Shown piece after piece: positions 1 to 7,689 of a stretch of 11,222 nt of DNA (positions are counted from its first letter, which is position 1; each line of letters opens with the position of its first letter). Location: NCBI GenBank assembly GCA_900542595.1, contig UQOB01000040.1:1-11222 (forward strand), given 5' to 3'. This DNA comes from an uncultured Mollicutes bacterium (lineage in GTDB: Bacteria; Bacillota_I; Bacilli_A; RFN20; CAG-826). The position numbers and the translations under genes are program-made. The notes under the pieces are model-generated. The model ran no database searches. It was not told the DNA's origin and was given only the letters and a program-made list of their open reading frames with translations.

Positions 1-2652
1 GGCCCCCCCCCCCCCCCCCCCCCCGCCGATACCATCGGTGAGGTAGTAATACATATCATCCGCTCCACCTTCTAAGGTTAAAGAATTATCAGCCCAAGAA
101 GTTTCTAAGGTGATCGGGTAATCGATGCTATAGCCAGGGACCGCTTTGACAATTTCCAACGTGAAGTTGTCTTTGGTCGCGCTTTCATAGGTGTAGCCAA
201 CCCCGACGATATATTCACCAGCATCTAAGGTGATCAGTTCTTCAGCCGTATTACCTTCGGAAGCAGTGAGAGTTAAGACGGGGTTCAGTAAATCAGTGGC
301 TTTATAGATTTTCACTTCTTTAGTGGAATAGCTACCGCCACTGATGATGACGCGGTAACTATCGGCATCAGCGATCGTCAACGGATAATAACCATAGGTG
401 AAACCACTGATGTCATCGCAAGAGATAACGTTTTCCACCCCAATTTGTAAGCTTTTATCGGACGGATCATCGGCCGTTAAACCTTGGGGAGCCGTTTCTA
501 AGGTGAAGTAGAATCTCTTACCTTCTTCCGCTTGGAACGGATTATCAGCGTACGCTTCGATGTAAAGGGTTTGTCCGGCTTCCACCGTGATGAGTTTTTG
601 ACCATTAGTGGTCACATATGCTACCTGGTCATAGCCACCTTCCCCGTCAGCAATATAGGTATTAACCCGACCCGACACGGAATCAGAAGCTATCTTGAGA
701 ACTAAATTCTGTTTGGTTTCCGTGGTATAGGTATAAAGGTGTTTAATGCTGTCACCGAGACTGCTGGTGACTTCTTGAGTCGAAGGAATGCTTGTAATAG
801 CGGTCGCTTCATCTAAGGTATCACCGTAAGAATCGAAGATATTGATATTGATGGTCCCGTATTCATCCGCGTTCGGCCCATCAATTTTATAATCATAGCC
901 ATAGGCTAAAACGATGTAATAAGTGATGGCTTCCGTCGTATTGAAGATTAACTTTTCAGTGCTACTTCCCATGACCGGGTAAATCACACTATCAATCGAA
1001 GGATTGATGGAACCACTGACCGAAACAGCCGTTGTCTTATCAGCCGCAAAGACCCACATCTTGCCGCCATAGGGAAGATCGGTTTCGAAGTAATATCTTC
1101 CGTTAGCAGGTAAGTTAACTTGCATATAAAGTAAGGGAACATCGACATTAGTTTCAAAGCTGACGGTTTGCTGATTGTTAGCTTCAACGTTGACCACTAA
1201 GGGTTTATCCATGCTAGAACCAGCCGGAGCATCGCCGAAGATAGCGTATAAATCCATATCGCCAGCAACTGCAGTTTCAAAGTCATAGGACCCAGTTGAT
1301 CCATCTTCCGATGTCGACCAGAATTGGAAGACAAGGCCATCTTTCTTACCCCGACCAACATCAGGAATTAATTTTCCAACGATGACATCTAAGGTGAAGT
1401 CTTCGGTCGTTTCCGCCCCATTGACAGTGAAGGTACCACCATTAGTATGGAAGGTGATGGTCGCCACTTGGGTATCGTTACAGATGACATTATCGATATC
1501 GAGCCCCGTCGTTTTACCATCATTTAAGGCATTCCAATCAGCGGTTAAACCATCGTAATAGATGGTATCGACATCACCGACAATCAACGCATTAGGTAAG
1601 CTGGTGACGCCGGAGCTGACATACATCGTTTTAACGCTAGGGATTTCATCTTCCCAGGTTTCCGCGCTGATAGCGTCATAATGTAAAACGTTTAAATTCA
1701 CGGAGTTAAAAGCGCTCGATTTGACCGACTTTACGCTCGCTGGAATGTTGAGGGTTTTGAGATTACTAGCGCTACTAAAACACCATTTATCAAGGTATCT
1801 AATGGTATCTGGTAAGGTAACGTTGACGATATCGTAGGAGGATTCAAAAGCCCCATAACTAGTATTTGGGTCTTCCACCGCTACAACTTTTCCTAAAAGA
1901 GTAGCGACGTGCCCTTCATAAGTGACGTAGTCTTCCGGAATAACAATATCAGCGGGGACGTCAGCTTTGTCATTCTCCCAGGCCCGATATTCACCGGGTT
2001 TTTCGTAGATATCAGAAGTGTCTTCAACCTCTTCGAAATTTAAATAATCATAGGTTTCCGTCGGTCCAATGAGCCCTTTGACGTTCGCTTTTTCCGTAGC
2101 GGTTAAGGGGGTACCAGGATTCGCTAATTGTTCAGCGGTGAACTTGACTTCAATCGTCGCGTATTCATATTCCTTAGAAATCTTATTCATGGTATAGACC
2201 ATGTAATAGGGATAATCGGTCGCGCTCGGCGCTTCGCCGCCCCAATCGATGGTCGCGGCACTTGCGACGCTGCTATAAACTTGCCGGATTCCAAGAACCT
2301 TTTCTTGCATGATGACGGTGCCATCACCGGCTTTAACGGTTCTCGTAAACGAGGCGCTTTCTAAGCCTTGGTAACCGCTTAAGGCGACGACGAAACGGAC
2401 ACTATGATTCCCTTCTTCGCCTAAAAGTTGAACACCAATCGTGCCATGAATCGCGTCCAATTCGCTGGTATCGATGGCTCTGGCCGGGAAGGCATTATAG
2501 CTTCCGACCGCGTCTTCCCCTCCGATTTCATCAACTAAAACATCATCATGAACCGGTTCATCATTCATCACGTGGACCGTGATACCGGCCGCTAAACCTA
2601 AGGATAATAAGGAAGCAGCCGCTAAAGTTAAGAGTTTCGTTTTCTTTTTCAT
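1..2652 (-). CDS. Large secreted surface protein with BspA-like LRRs, InlB B-repeat and tandem PPC-like modules (3' end missing)
   Basis: The minus-strand frame is open from ATG at 2652 to the window edge (884 codons, no stop), so the C-terminus is missing. Residues 1-28 (MKKKTKLLTL, then a hydrophobic stretch) form a Sec signal or anchor with no lipobox Cys. Residues about 66-175 are an unrecognised beta-rich domain. About 254-351 resemble BspA-type leucine-rich repeats (VTLPDTIRYLDKWCF, LKTLNIPASVKSVKSSAF). About 397-470 resemble an InlB/Listeria-Bacteroides B-repeat (TITFHTNGGTF, then FQFWSTSEDGS). From about 478 onward there are at least four modules of 110-130 residues with recurring starts (SMDKPLVV, TLDEATAI, ADDPSDKSL, SIDYPITL), like PPC-type beta-sandwiches. 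Such architectures are typical of adhesins. It is the second gene of an operon: its start overlaps the upstream stop as ATGA, and the SD AAGGAGGTGA lies in the upstream gene. The last codons at the edge are poly-Gly, from the C-run. Domain names come from motif recognition, not a profile search. Confidence 0.92.
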   Translation of the reverse strand, partial: MKKKTKLLTLAAASLLSLGLAAGITVHVMNDEPVHDDVLVDEIGGEDAVGSYNAFPARAIDTSELDAIHGTIGVQLLGEEGNHSVRFVVALSGYQGLESASFTRTVKAGDGTVIMQEKVLGIRQVYSSVASAATIDWGGEAPSATDYPYYMVYTMNKISKEYEYATIEVKFTAEQLANPGTPLTATEKANVKGLIGPTETYDYLNFEEVEDTSDIYEKPGEYRAWENDKADVPADIVIPEDYVTYEGHVATLLGKVVAVEDPNTSYGAFESSYDIVNVTLPDTIRYLDKWCFSSASNLKTLNIPASVKSVKSSAFNSVNLNVLHYDAISAETWEDEIPSVKTMYVSSGVTSLPNALIVGDVDTIYYDGLTADWNALNDGKTTGLDIDNVICNDTQVATITFHTNGGTFTVNGAETTEDFTLDVIVGKLIPDVGRGKKDGLVFQFWSTSEDGSTGSYDFETAVAGDMDLYAIFGDAPAGSSMDKPLVVNVEANNQQTVSFETNVDVPLLYMQVNLPANGRYYFETDLPYGGKMWVFAADKTTAVSVSGSINPSIDSVIYPVMGSSTEKLIFNTTEAITYYIVLAYGYDYKIDGPNADEYGTININIFDSYGDTLDEATAITSIPSTQEVTSSLGDSIKHLYTYTTETKQNLVLKIASDSVSGRVNTYIADGEGGYDQVAYVTTNGQKLITVEAGQTLYIEAYADNPFQAEEGKRFYFTLETAPQGLTADDPSDKSLQIGVENVISCDDISGFTYGYYPLTIADADSYRVIISGGSYSTKEVKIYKATDLLNPVLTLTASEGNTAEELITLDAGEYIVGVGYTYESATKDNFTLEIVKAVPGYSIDYPITLETSWADNSLTLEGGADDMYYYLTDGIGGGGGGGGA
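3..24. repeat. 22-nt poly-C homopolymer at the window edge
   Basis: There are 22 consecutive C on the + strand, poly-G on the coding strand of the large surface-protein gene, encoding a Gly run in frame. It lies at the extreme left edge, where a contig probably ended. It could be a sequencing or assembly artefact (two-colour instruments give poly-G tails) or a real slippage-prone tract. Confidence 0.9.
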
Positions 2653-3779
2653 GCTCCTTCACCTCCTTGGCTATCGGGAACAAGGTCTTCATTGACCCCG
2701 CCATCTTCACCGGCTTCTCCGCTTTCGACGAAGTTAGTTTCGGTGACAGTTTCACAGACGGTCGTTCCAACCTCACGGAAGGTCATAATCATCGCGATAG
2801 ATCCCGCCATGTAACTTTCGTAATTAACGTAAGTGAGTAAACCAACTAAAGCACCGTCCGGGCTAATTAAAGCGGTCGTAATGGTGCCAGTTAAATCAAA
2901 ATAAGGTAACAAGAGGACGCTGAGCGATAAGCTGAGGCTAGCGATTTCGTCATCGACGACATATTCGATGCCGGCGGGCATCGTATCGCTTTCTTCAAAA
3001 TAATAACCATTAGCTTCTAACGCTCCTTCTTTCGTTAAGCCCATCCCTAAGTCGAGAGAAGCTTTCATGACTTCAATGACTTCCGGAGCGAGGTCTAAAG
3101 CGCTATCGGGGGTATAAACATTAACCCCTTTGGCATCTTCTTGATATTGATAGACTTTGTCATCCTTAAGGACTAAGCCTAAGCCCTCCTCTACGCTCAT
3201 ATAGTCGACCTGGTTCGGGGTGACTTTCGTCGTGATGGTCTTCATCTCGGTTTGGCTCACCATGTAGCTGATATCGAGAGTGTAGTTATCTCTTACTCCG
3301 ATTTCATCGATGGTGGGAGCACCTGGCAAAACGACGTCAATCGTGACGGCTGCGTTCTTGGTGGGGTCTTCCACAGAAGTAGCAGTGATGGTGACGGCTG
3401 CGCCGATTCCAACACCGGTGACAAGGCCACCAGATGTGACAGTCGCAATCTCTTCATTGCTGCTCTTCCAAGTAACGGCAGGATCGCTAGCGTTTTCCAC
3501 TGTTGCGGTCAACTGCACGCTCTTAAGTAATTCAAGGGTCAGAGTATCTTCCCCCTCAATGGTCACTTTTATTTCTTGTTTAACCGAACTCGTCGCACTG
3601 GAAGTCGCGCTGCTAGTAGTAGAACTGCTGCTACTGGAGCTAGTTGAACTATCGGGAACAGAGGTACTAGACGTATCACTGCTGTTCGGGCCGACGCTTG
3701 TCGAAGACGAATCAACCGGTGTTTCACAAGAAGCTAAAAGTAAGGCCACTAAAACCAAAGAAAGTGCTTTTTTCTTCAT
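2649..3779 (-). CDS. Surface lipoprotein with Ser/Thr linker and Big_2 (Ig-like) domain
   Basis: 376 residues. The signal peptide MKKKALSLVLVALLLAS is followed by the lipobox cysteine C18 (LLLASC), so the mature protein should be diacylglycerol-anchored to the outer face of the membrane. Residues 24-65 are an almost pure Ser/Thr linker, suited to crossing the wall and possibly glycosylated. Residues about 68-150 fit a bacterial Ig-like Big_2 domain (AVTWKSSNEEIATV, GLVTG, VTITATS). Residues about 164-350 form a beta-rich module (NYTLDI, GLGLVLKDDKVYQYQ, FDLTGTI) that resembles the repeated module of the lipoprotein at 7732-9060. The last 25 residues are acidic and Gly-rich. The SD AGAAAGGAG (3790-3798) lies 10 nt upstream of the ATG. 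It is the first gene of a two-gene operon; its TGA stop overlaps the next ATG by 4 nt. The exact ligand or role is not recognisable. Confidence 0.92.
   Translation of the reverse strand: MKKKALSLVLVALLLASCETPVDSSSTSVGPNSSDTSSTSVPDSSTSSSSSSSTTSSATSSATSSVKQEIKVTIEGEDTLTLELLKSVQLTATVENASDPAVTWKSSNEEIATVTSGGLVTGVGIGAAVTITATSVEDPTKNAAVTIDVVLPGAPTIDEIGVRDNYTLDISYMVSQTEMKTITTKVTPNQVDYMSVEEGLGLVLKDDKVYQYQEDAKGVNVYTPDSALDLAPEVIEVMKASLDLGMGLTKEGALEANGYYFEESDTMPAGIEYVVDDEIASLSLSLSVLLLPYFDLTGTITTALISPDGALVGLLTYVNYESYMAGSIAMIMTFREVGTTVCETVTETNFVESGEAGEDGGVNEDLVPDSQGGEGA
2659..2668 (-). promoter_or_regulatory. Extended Shine-Dalgarno inside the upstream coding sequence
   Basis: The minus strand reads AAGGAGGTGA, a 10-nt match to the complement of the 16S rRNA 3' end, ending 6 nt before ATG at 2652. 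It lies inside the last codons of the upstream lipoprotein gene and encodes its Gly-Gly-Glu tail. A second SD-like GAAGGAG (2654-2660) is only 1 nt from the ATG, too close to be the main site. This decides the start of the large surface-protein gene. Confidence 0.85.
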
Positions 3780-3814
3780 GCTTTTTGTTCTCCTTTCTCT
3801 TTTGGTGATACCTC

Positions 3815-3842
3815 AAGATATCTTTAAAAGTAAAATTTTCAA
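3815..3842 (-). promoter_or_regulatory. Candidate sigma-A promoter for the minus-strand lipoprotein operon
   Basis: On the minus strand, TTGAAA (3837-3842, 5/6 to TTGACA), a 16-bp spacer and TATCTT (3815-3820, 4/6 to TATAAT). This predicts a start near 3808 and a leader of about 29 nt carrying the SD at 3790-3798. The -10 lies inside the perfect palindrome AAGATATCTT (3815-3824), which could also be an operator. Confidence 0.5.
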
Positions 3843-4012
3843 TTATTTTTTGTGATATTTACTGAATTTTTGTTTAAAAACATACTTTTTAAGCCGTATT
3901 TATCGAATAAATAAATGATAAAAATAATCTCGTTAAATGGTTTTTAAGATAAATGATTTACATCTTTTTTCGTTATTTTCCCTTTAAAAAGAGGAAAGAA
4001 GAGAGATAAATA

Positions 4013-4040
4013 TTGACATTCATTAAAACTCACCTAAATT
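4013..4040 (+). promoter_or_regulatory. Candidate sigma-A promoter for the plus-strand lipoprotein operon
   Basis: A perfect TTGACA (4013-4018), a 16-bp spacer and TAAATT (4035-4040, 4/6 to TATAAT). The predicted start near 4047 gives a leader of about 54 nt that includes the palindrome at 4071-4084 and the SD AAAAGGAG at 4088-4095. Confidence 0.5.
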
Positions 4041-4070
4041 AGTCAAGCCAGCATATGGCAGAAATATTAT

Positions 4071-4084
4071 TTATTTATAAATAA
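4071..4084. promoter_or_regulatory. 14-nt AT palindrome just upstream of the SD
   Basis: TTATTTATAAATAA is a perfect palindrome ending 4 nt before the SD of the 4101 gene. It shares TTTAT/ATAAA arms with the inverted repeat at 3897-3913. It may be an operator, a weak leader hairpin or chance in AT-rich DNA. Confidence 0.35.
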
Positions 4085-4100
4085 CTGAAAAGGAGATTCC

Positions 4101-4859
4101 ATGAAGAAAAGCTTCGTTTTATTGCTTCTTCCCCTGCTTTTAGCCTCCTGCGCGCCAGAAGACGGAACCAGCAATACAACCTCTAACAACAGCCAAAGCA
4201 CCACTTCAAGCACTACTAGTTCTTCGGAAAATAGTAGTACCACCTCCTGGCCGAGCGAAGTCATGAGAGATATCAGCATCAACGGCGATATCATCGATCA
4301 ATCGGTCGGTTTCTATTGGGAAGTGGAAAGAACTTATTCTATCGGTTTTAACTTACAGAAAGCCGATACCGCTACCGCGGTGATAAGTTTAAATGATCCG
4401 GAAGCCGCTACTTTTGAAGGCAGTAACGGCAACTATAAAGTCACCCCGCATAAAGCTGGGGACTTCCTTTTAACGATCACCGATAGCACCGGTTATCTCT
4501 ATTACCGGATGGTCATCAAATTTAGAAATCGGATTCCGCAAGAAGATTTCTATGATTATTTAGTCAGTGTTGATCACTATCAATCCTGGAGCGTCTACGG
4601 AAGTGATCTCCAAATGGTCTTCTTACCCGGTAACCAAGCCGTCGTCAGAGGAACCGACCAAGGAATCAACGTTGGCACTATCACTTTCCAGGTCGAATAC
4701 CGGGAAAGCCTCGGAGCGGAATACATCTATGACATCATCGATTGGAATAATACCGCTACCGATTTGAAACCGAAGGCCTTAAACATCAGCTGCATGGGTG
4801 AAGTCATCCACATGATGGACGATTATGGTCTTTTAGAAGTCTTTGACGTCGTAGAATAA
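4101..4859 (+). CDS. Lipoprotein with Ser/Thr/Asn linker, unknown function
   Basis: 252 residues. The signal peptide MKKSFVLLLLPLLLAS leads to lipobox C17 (LLLASC), predicting a membrane-anchored extracellular lipoprotein. Residues about 22-50 form a Ser/Thr/Asn linker. Residues about 55-140 look like a beta-sandwich (DISINGDIIDQSVGF, ATFEGSNGNYKVTPHKAGDF, LTITDSTG), reminiscent of a bacterial Ig-like fold but not assignable to a family. The C-terminal roughly 100 residues (from EDFYDYL) are unrecognised. ATG 4101 has the SD AAAAGGAG 5 nt upstream. The next gene follows after 21 nt, and the two share almost the same initiation region (AAAGGAGATTC, then C or T, then ATG), so they form an operon. 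Confidence 0.88.
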   Translation: MKKSFVLLLLPLLLASCAPEDGTSNTTSNNSQSTTSSTTSSSENSSTTSWPSEVMRDISINGDIIDQSVGFYWEVERTYSIGFNLQKADTATAVISLNDPEAATFEGSNGNYKVTPHKAGDFLLTITDSTGYLYYRMVIKFRNRIPQEDFYDYLVSVDHYQSWSVYGSDLQMVFLPGNQAVVRGTDQGINVGTITFQVEYRESLGAEYIYDIIDWNNTATDLKPKALNISCMGEVIHMMDDYGLLEVFDVVE

Positions 4860-4880
4860 AATTAATAGAAAGGAGATTCT

Positions 4881-7586
4881 ATGAAACCAGGGAAAACACT
4901 TTGGGTTTTAGCGGCCGGCGCCGCCTTGATGCTCGCTTCTTGCGGACCAACCGACACCACCAGCACGACTTCGACCACTGGGACAAGCGATAGTACAACC
5001 AGCAGTTCTACTTCAAGCTCCACCAGTTCTTCGACCTCCAGCTCCACCAGCGAAACCCCTGTTACCTACCAAATTAGGGTTCAACAAGTCACGGGTGCCA
5101 CTATCACTGTCAACCCGACTACTGCTACCCCAGGGACGGTCGTCACAGTCACCGTCACTCTCGATTCTGGTTATACTTTAACCAGCATCTTAGTCGATGG
5201 AAAACCCATCGAATTCACCGATAACCAAGGCACCTTCGTCATGCCTGACTATGACGTCACCGTCAGCTGCCAAGTCAATGTCGAAGGGGAAATGACCTTA
5301 AATGGCTCCGTCACCGCGGTATTTGAAAAAGAAGGCGACTTATATGTCGCGAGAAACGTCACCGTTAAAGATGATGCTGATCTCTACGTTCTCATCAAAG
5401 GGGATGACGGGAAATACACTCCGCTTGGTTACCTCGCTTTAAATAGAGAAAAGACCTTCGCAGATATCGGCTACAGCAGCATCAGCTTCAAAGACGCTAA
5501 CATGCCAGAAGGCACGGTTCTCACCGATGAAAACCGGAACAATTCCTTAATTGAATTAGCTGGCAATGCCGCTTATGACTTCTACTATGATCCGAGCGAC
5601 GCGGAAAAGCCGTTATACGTCCAACGGGTCAAAGTCCTCGAACTCCCGAAGAGTTATAGCGACTATGAATCCTTATTCGCCGGCACTATCCTGAGCGATC
5701 CCGCTACTTACCCGATGGGGGTCATCGGTGTTACTTATACCGATAGCCGAGTCCAAGAAAGATATGTCTGGAATTTACTTAATGAAAATGCGTCCCTTGC
5801 GACCGTCTATAATTCCAACACTAACCAAAAGAAGGCTTACGTCTATAACGAAATCAAAGATGGTGTCCTTTATACGGTTGATAACTACTTAGAAGGTAGA
5901 ACCACTCCTAACCTCTATCCCGATGGTTATGCTGATCCGACCTTAGATGATTCTCGTGCGGGTGATACCACTGCCTACAGCAGCAAGAAAGCCATCGTCA
6001 GCAGTGTCGCTGATGGTTACAAAGATTACCAAATCACCGAAAAAGAAGCGAAACAACAAGTCGCCTCTTATAGCCACGATGTCTATTCTATCGACCGGGC
6101 CCAATGGTCCTCTTACCGGGATAGCTTTGAACTCGAGGATGATTTAGTCGATGCCAACCGCGATGTCCAAAGCGTCTTAAATGACGACGGCACCTTCACG
6201 GTCACTATTAATTCCTATAAGAGATATGAACCGACCAATAGTGGTATGAGCGGTCATAACCGGATGACGAAAGATGTCTACATCGATTACGATGTCACCT
6301 TCACCTTCACCGAAGCCGGGGCGCCGCTTGACGGGGTCTATCAAGAAATGTTCTACGATAGCACTCTCTATGACTTCGACACCCATCAACTTAAACCCGG
6401 TGCGGAAGGAAATGGTACCCTTGTCAAAGCCTTAACTTGGAAATATACCTACGGGGATGTTCCGACGGGCACTGTTAATTTCGACAGCACGCCGTACTTT
6501 GCAACTAGCATCACCGCTAGTGTCCCGGCAGGAAGTGGAAATGACGCTAATCACGTCACCGCTGGCTCTTGGGATACCCAAAGCACCTCGCAACCTTTAA
6601 CCGTTACGACGCTTCCAGCCACCGCGCTTGATGCTTGGCAATATGGTGTCGTTGAAAGTAGCGATAACAATATCATTGGGCCGTCTAAATATAACCCGAC
6701 CGTCTACGAAGCTAAACCTTCGGGAAGCGGAGACGTTACCTTAACGATTGGGAACCACGTCGATGACGATGTGACCACCACGCTCACCATCCACGTCAGC
6801 ACGGTTGAAATCCATAGCTTCTTCTTACAACCGCTCGGGGGATATGGTGATGATTGGCACTTAATAAACGCTACCGATTTCCAAATGAACGGGGGAAGCA
6901 CCTGGACGGCGACCATCGATAGTAGCCCCTACAATGGTTCCTTAGAAGACATGACCTTCACCTATAGCACAGAAGGTGTGATTTCTGCCAGCGTTAACCC
7001 GACGGAAAGAACCATCACCTTTAAAGCTAGCAAAGTGACCACTCCCACTTCAGTCTCAATCACTCTCAATTCTCCTTATTATGAAGAAGGATGGAGTCCG
7101 ACTGTCTTAAATGCCACTATCATTCCTTATGATGGGGTGGAAGTCACCGAAGAATTCGTCACTGGTACTTGGGCAGTTGAAATGAGCGAAGACAGCATGG
7201 ATCCGGATTTAAATGACCCGTCCCGGCTCATCTTCAATGAAGACCATACCGGTAGCTTAAAAGCCTACTCGGAAGATACTGATGGCACCGTCTTACTCGA
7301 TGTCACCTATAGCTTCAATTGGAGCCTTGACGTCAACACTTCGACCTTAAACATCACTGATGTTGAAGTCAGTAGCGGTACCGTCTATAAAGAGTTCTCC
7401 CATTACTCTGTCAGCGTCGCGATTGAATCGACCGGTAAGATCGGTATTGCGATGTATGGCTCCTCCATTGAAGAACAAGGTGGTGAATTGGTTGAAGTAG
7501 CCGAAATCATCATGGGTGGCTATGACTATGATGAAGATGGCTATATGTACGCGTCTGCATATAGTTTCTTCGTTCCAGCTGAATAA
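4881..7586 (+). CDS. Large surface lipoprotein with SSST linker and divergent InlB-type repeat domain
   Basis: 901 residues. Signal peptide to lipobox C21 (LMLASC), then a Thr/Ser linker at residues about 25-57 containing four tandem SSST units. Residues about 62-115 match the divergent InlB-like bacterial repeat domain (ATITVNPTTATPGTVVTVTV, SGYTLTSILVDGK, FVMPDYDVTVSC). The middle (about 120-540) is an unrecognised region rich in Tyr and Asp with beta-strand periodicity. Residues about 540-770 look like Ig-like sandwiches (ITASVPAGSG, VTLTIGNHVDDDVTTTLTI, VSITLNSPYY). The last about 130 residues start GTWAVEMSEDS and have a LIFNEDHTGSL stretch, as in lipocalin-like barrels, though this is only suggestive. 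No catalytic motif was seen. The SD GAAAGGAG (4868-4875) supports the start. It is the second gene of the operon with 4101-4859 and ends before the terminator at 7606. Confidence 0.92.
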   Translation: MKPGKTLWVLAAGAALMLASCGPTDTTSTTSTTGTSDSTTSSSTSSSTSSSTSSSTSETPVTYQIRVQQVTGATITVNPTTATPGTVVTVTVTLDSGYTLTSILVDGKPIEFTDNQGTFVMPDYDVTVSCQVNVEGEMTLNGSVTAVFEKEGDLYVARNVTVKDDADLYVLIKGDDGKYTPLGYLALNREKTFADIGYSSISFKDANMPEGTVLTDENRNNSLIELAGNAAYDFYYDPSDAEKPLYVQRVKVLELPKSYSDYESLFAGTILSDPATYPMGVIGVTYTDSRVQERYVWNLLNENASLATVYNSNTNQKKAYVYNEIKDGVLYTVDNYLEGRTTPNLYPDGYADPTLDDSRAGDTTAYSSKKAIVSSVADGYKDYQITEKEAKQQVASYSHDVYSIDRAQWSSYRDSFELEDDLVDANRDVQSVLNDDGTFTVTINSYKRYEPTNSGMSGHNRMTKDVYIDYDVTFTFTEAGAPLDGVYQEMFYDSTLYDFDTHQLKPGAEGNGTLVKALTWKYTYGDVPTGTVNFDSTPYFATSITASVPAGSGNDANHVTAGSWDTQSTSQPLTVTTLPATALDAWQYGVVESSDNNIIGPSKYNPTVYEAKPSGSGDVTLTIGNHVDDDVTTTLTIHVSTVEIHSFFLQPLGGYGDDWHLINATDFQMNGGSTWTATIDSSPYNGSLEDMTFTYSTEGVISASVNPTERTITFKASKVTTPTSVSITLNSPYYEEGWSPTVLNATIIPYDGVEVTEEFVTGTWAVEMSEDSMDPDLNDPSRLIFNEDHTGSLKAYSEDTDGTVLLDVTYSFNWSLDVNTSTLNITDVEVSSGTVYKEFSHYSVSVAIESTGKIGIAMYGSSIEEQGGELVEVAEIIMGGYDYDEDGYMYASAYSFFVPAE
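5001..5048 (+). repeat. Four tandem 12-nt units encoding SSST
   Basis: Residues 41-56 of the 901-residue lipoprotein are exactly SSST four times. The DNA units differ by synonymous changes (AGCAGTTCTACT, TCAAGCTCCACC, AGTTCTTCGACC, TCCAGCTCCACC), and all six Ser codons occur. An 11-nt direct repeat AGCTCCACCAG remains at 5016-5026 and 5040-5050. Confidence 0.9.
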
Positions 7587-7605
7587 GCTAAACAGCTAAA
7601 AATTA

Positions 7606-7631
7606 GATGCTCCGCAAGGGGCATCTTTTTT
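7606..7631 (+). terminator. Rho-independent terminator of the plus-strand lipoprotein operon
   Basis: An 8-bp stem GATGCTCC/GGGGCATC (one T-G pair) with a GCAA tetraloop is followed by six T (7626-7631), 20 nt after the TAA stop of the 901-residue gene. Confidence 0.92.
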
Positions 7632-7689
7632 ATGCAAAAATCTAATTATTTTTAAAAATACCTTAGTTTTAAAAGGATAAACAGATAAT

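Larger units (their letters stand above)
3780..4100. other. Divergent intergenic regulatory region, AT-rich
   Basis: This 321-bp spacer separates two lipoprotein operons transcribed away from each other. It is much more AT-rich than the flanking genes and holds no convincing ORF. It contains one candidate promoter per direction (3815-3842 minus; 4013-4040 plus), a 10-nt palindrome AAGATATCTT (3815-3824), a 7+3+7 inverted repeat TATTTAT/ATAAATA (3897-3913) and a 14-nt palindrome (4071-4084). The roughly 170 bp between the two promoters show no other recognisable element. Confidence 0.8.

Noticed and set aside
2649..2652. Reading TGA as Trp (Mycoplasma code 4)
   Set aside because: All Trp codons in recognised proteins are TGG, and the TGA at 2649 overlaps a well-supported start with a perfect SD, so it acts as a stop.
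984..2776. Several short frames inside 984-2776 on both strands
   Set aside because: They overlap the long minus-strand gene, lack SD sequences and show no family motifs.
3310..3855. 181-codon plus-strand frame opposite the Big_2 lipoprotein
   Set aside because: It lies antisense to the Ser/Thr-linker gene; its Val/Leu/Ser-rich composition is a by-product of reverse-complemented Ser/Thr codons, and it has no SD.
4021..4084. AT-rich repeats considered as a replication origin or DnaA-box cluster
   Set aside because: No DnaA-box-like TTATCCACA and no replication genes are present; the region is explained as a divergent promoter.
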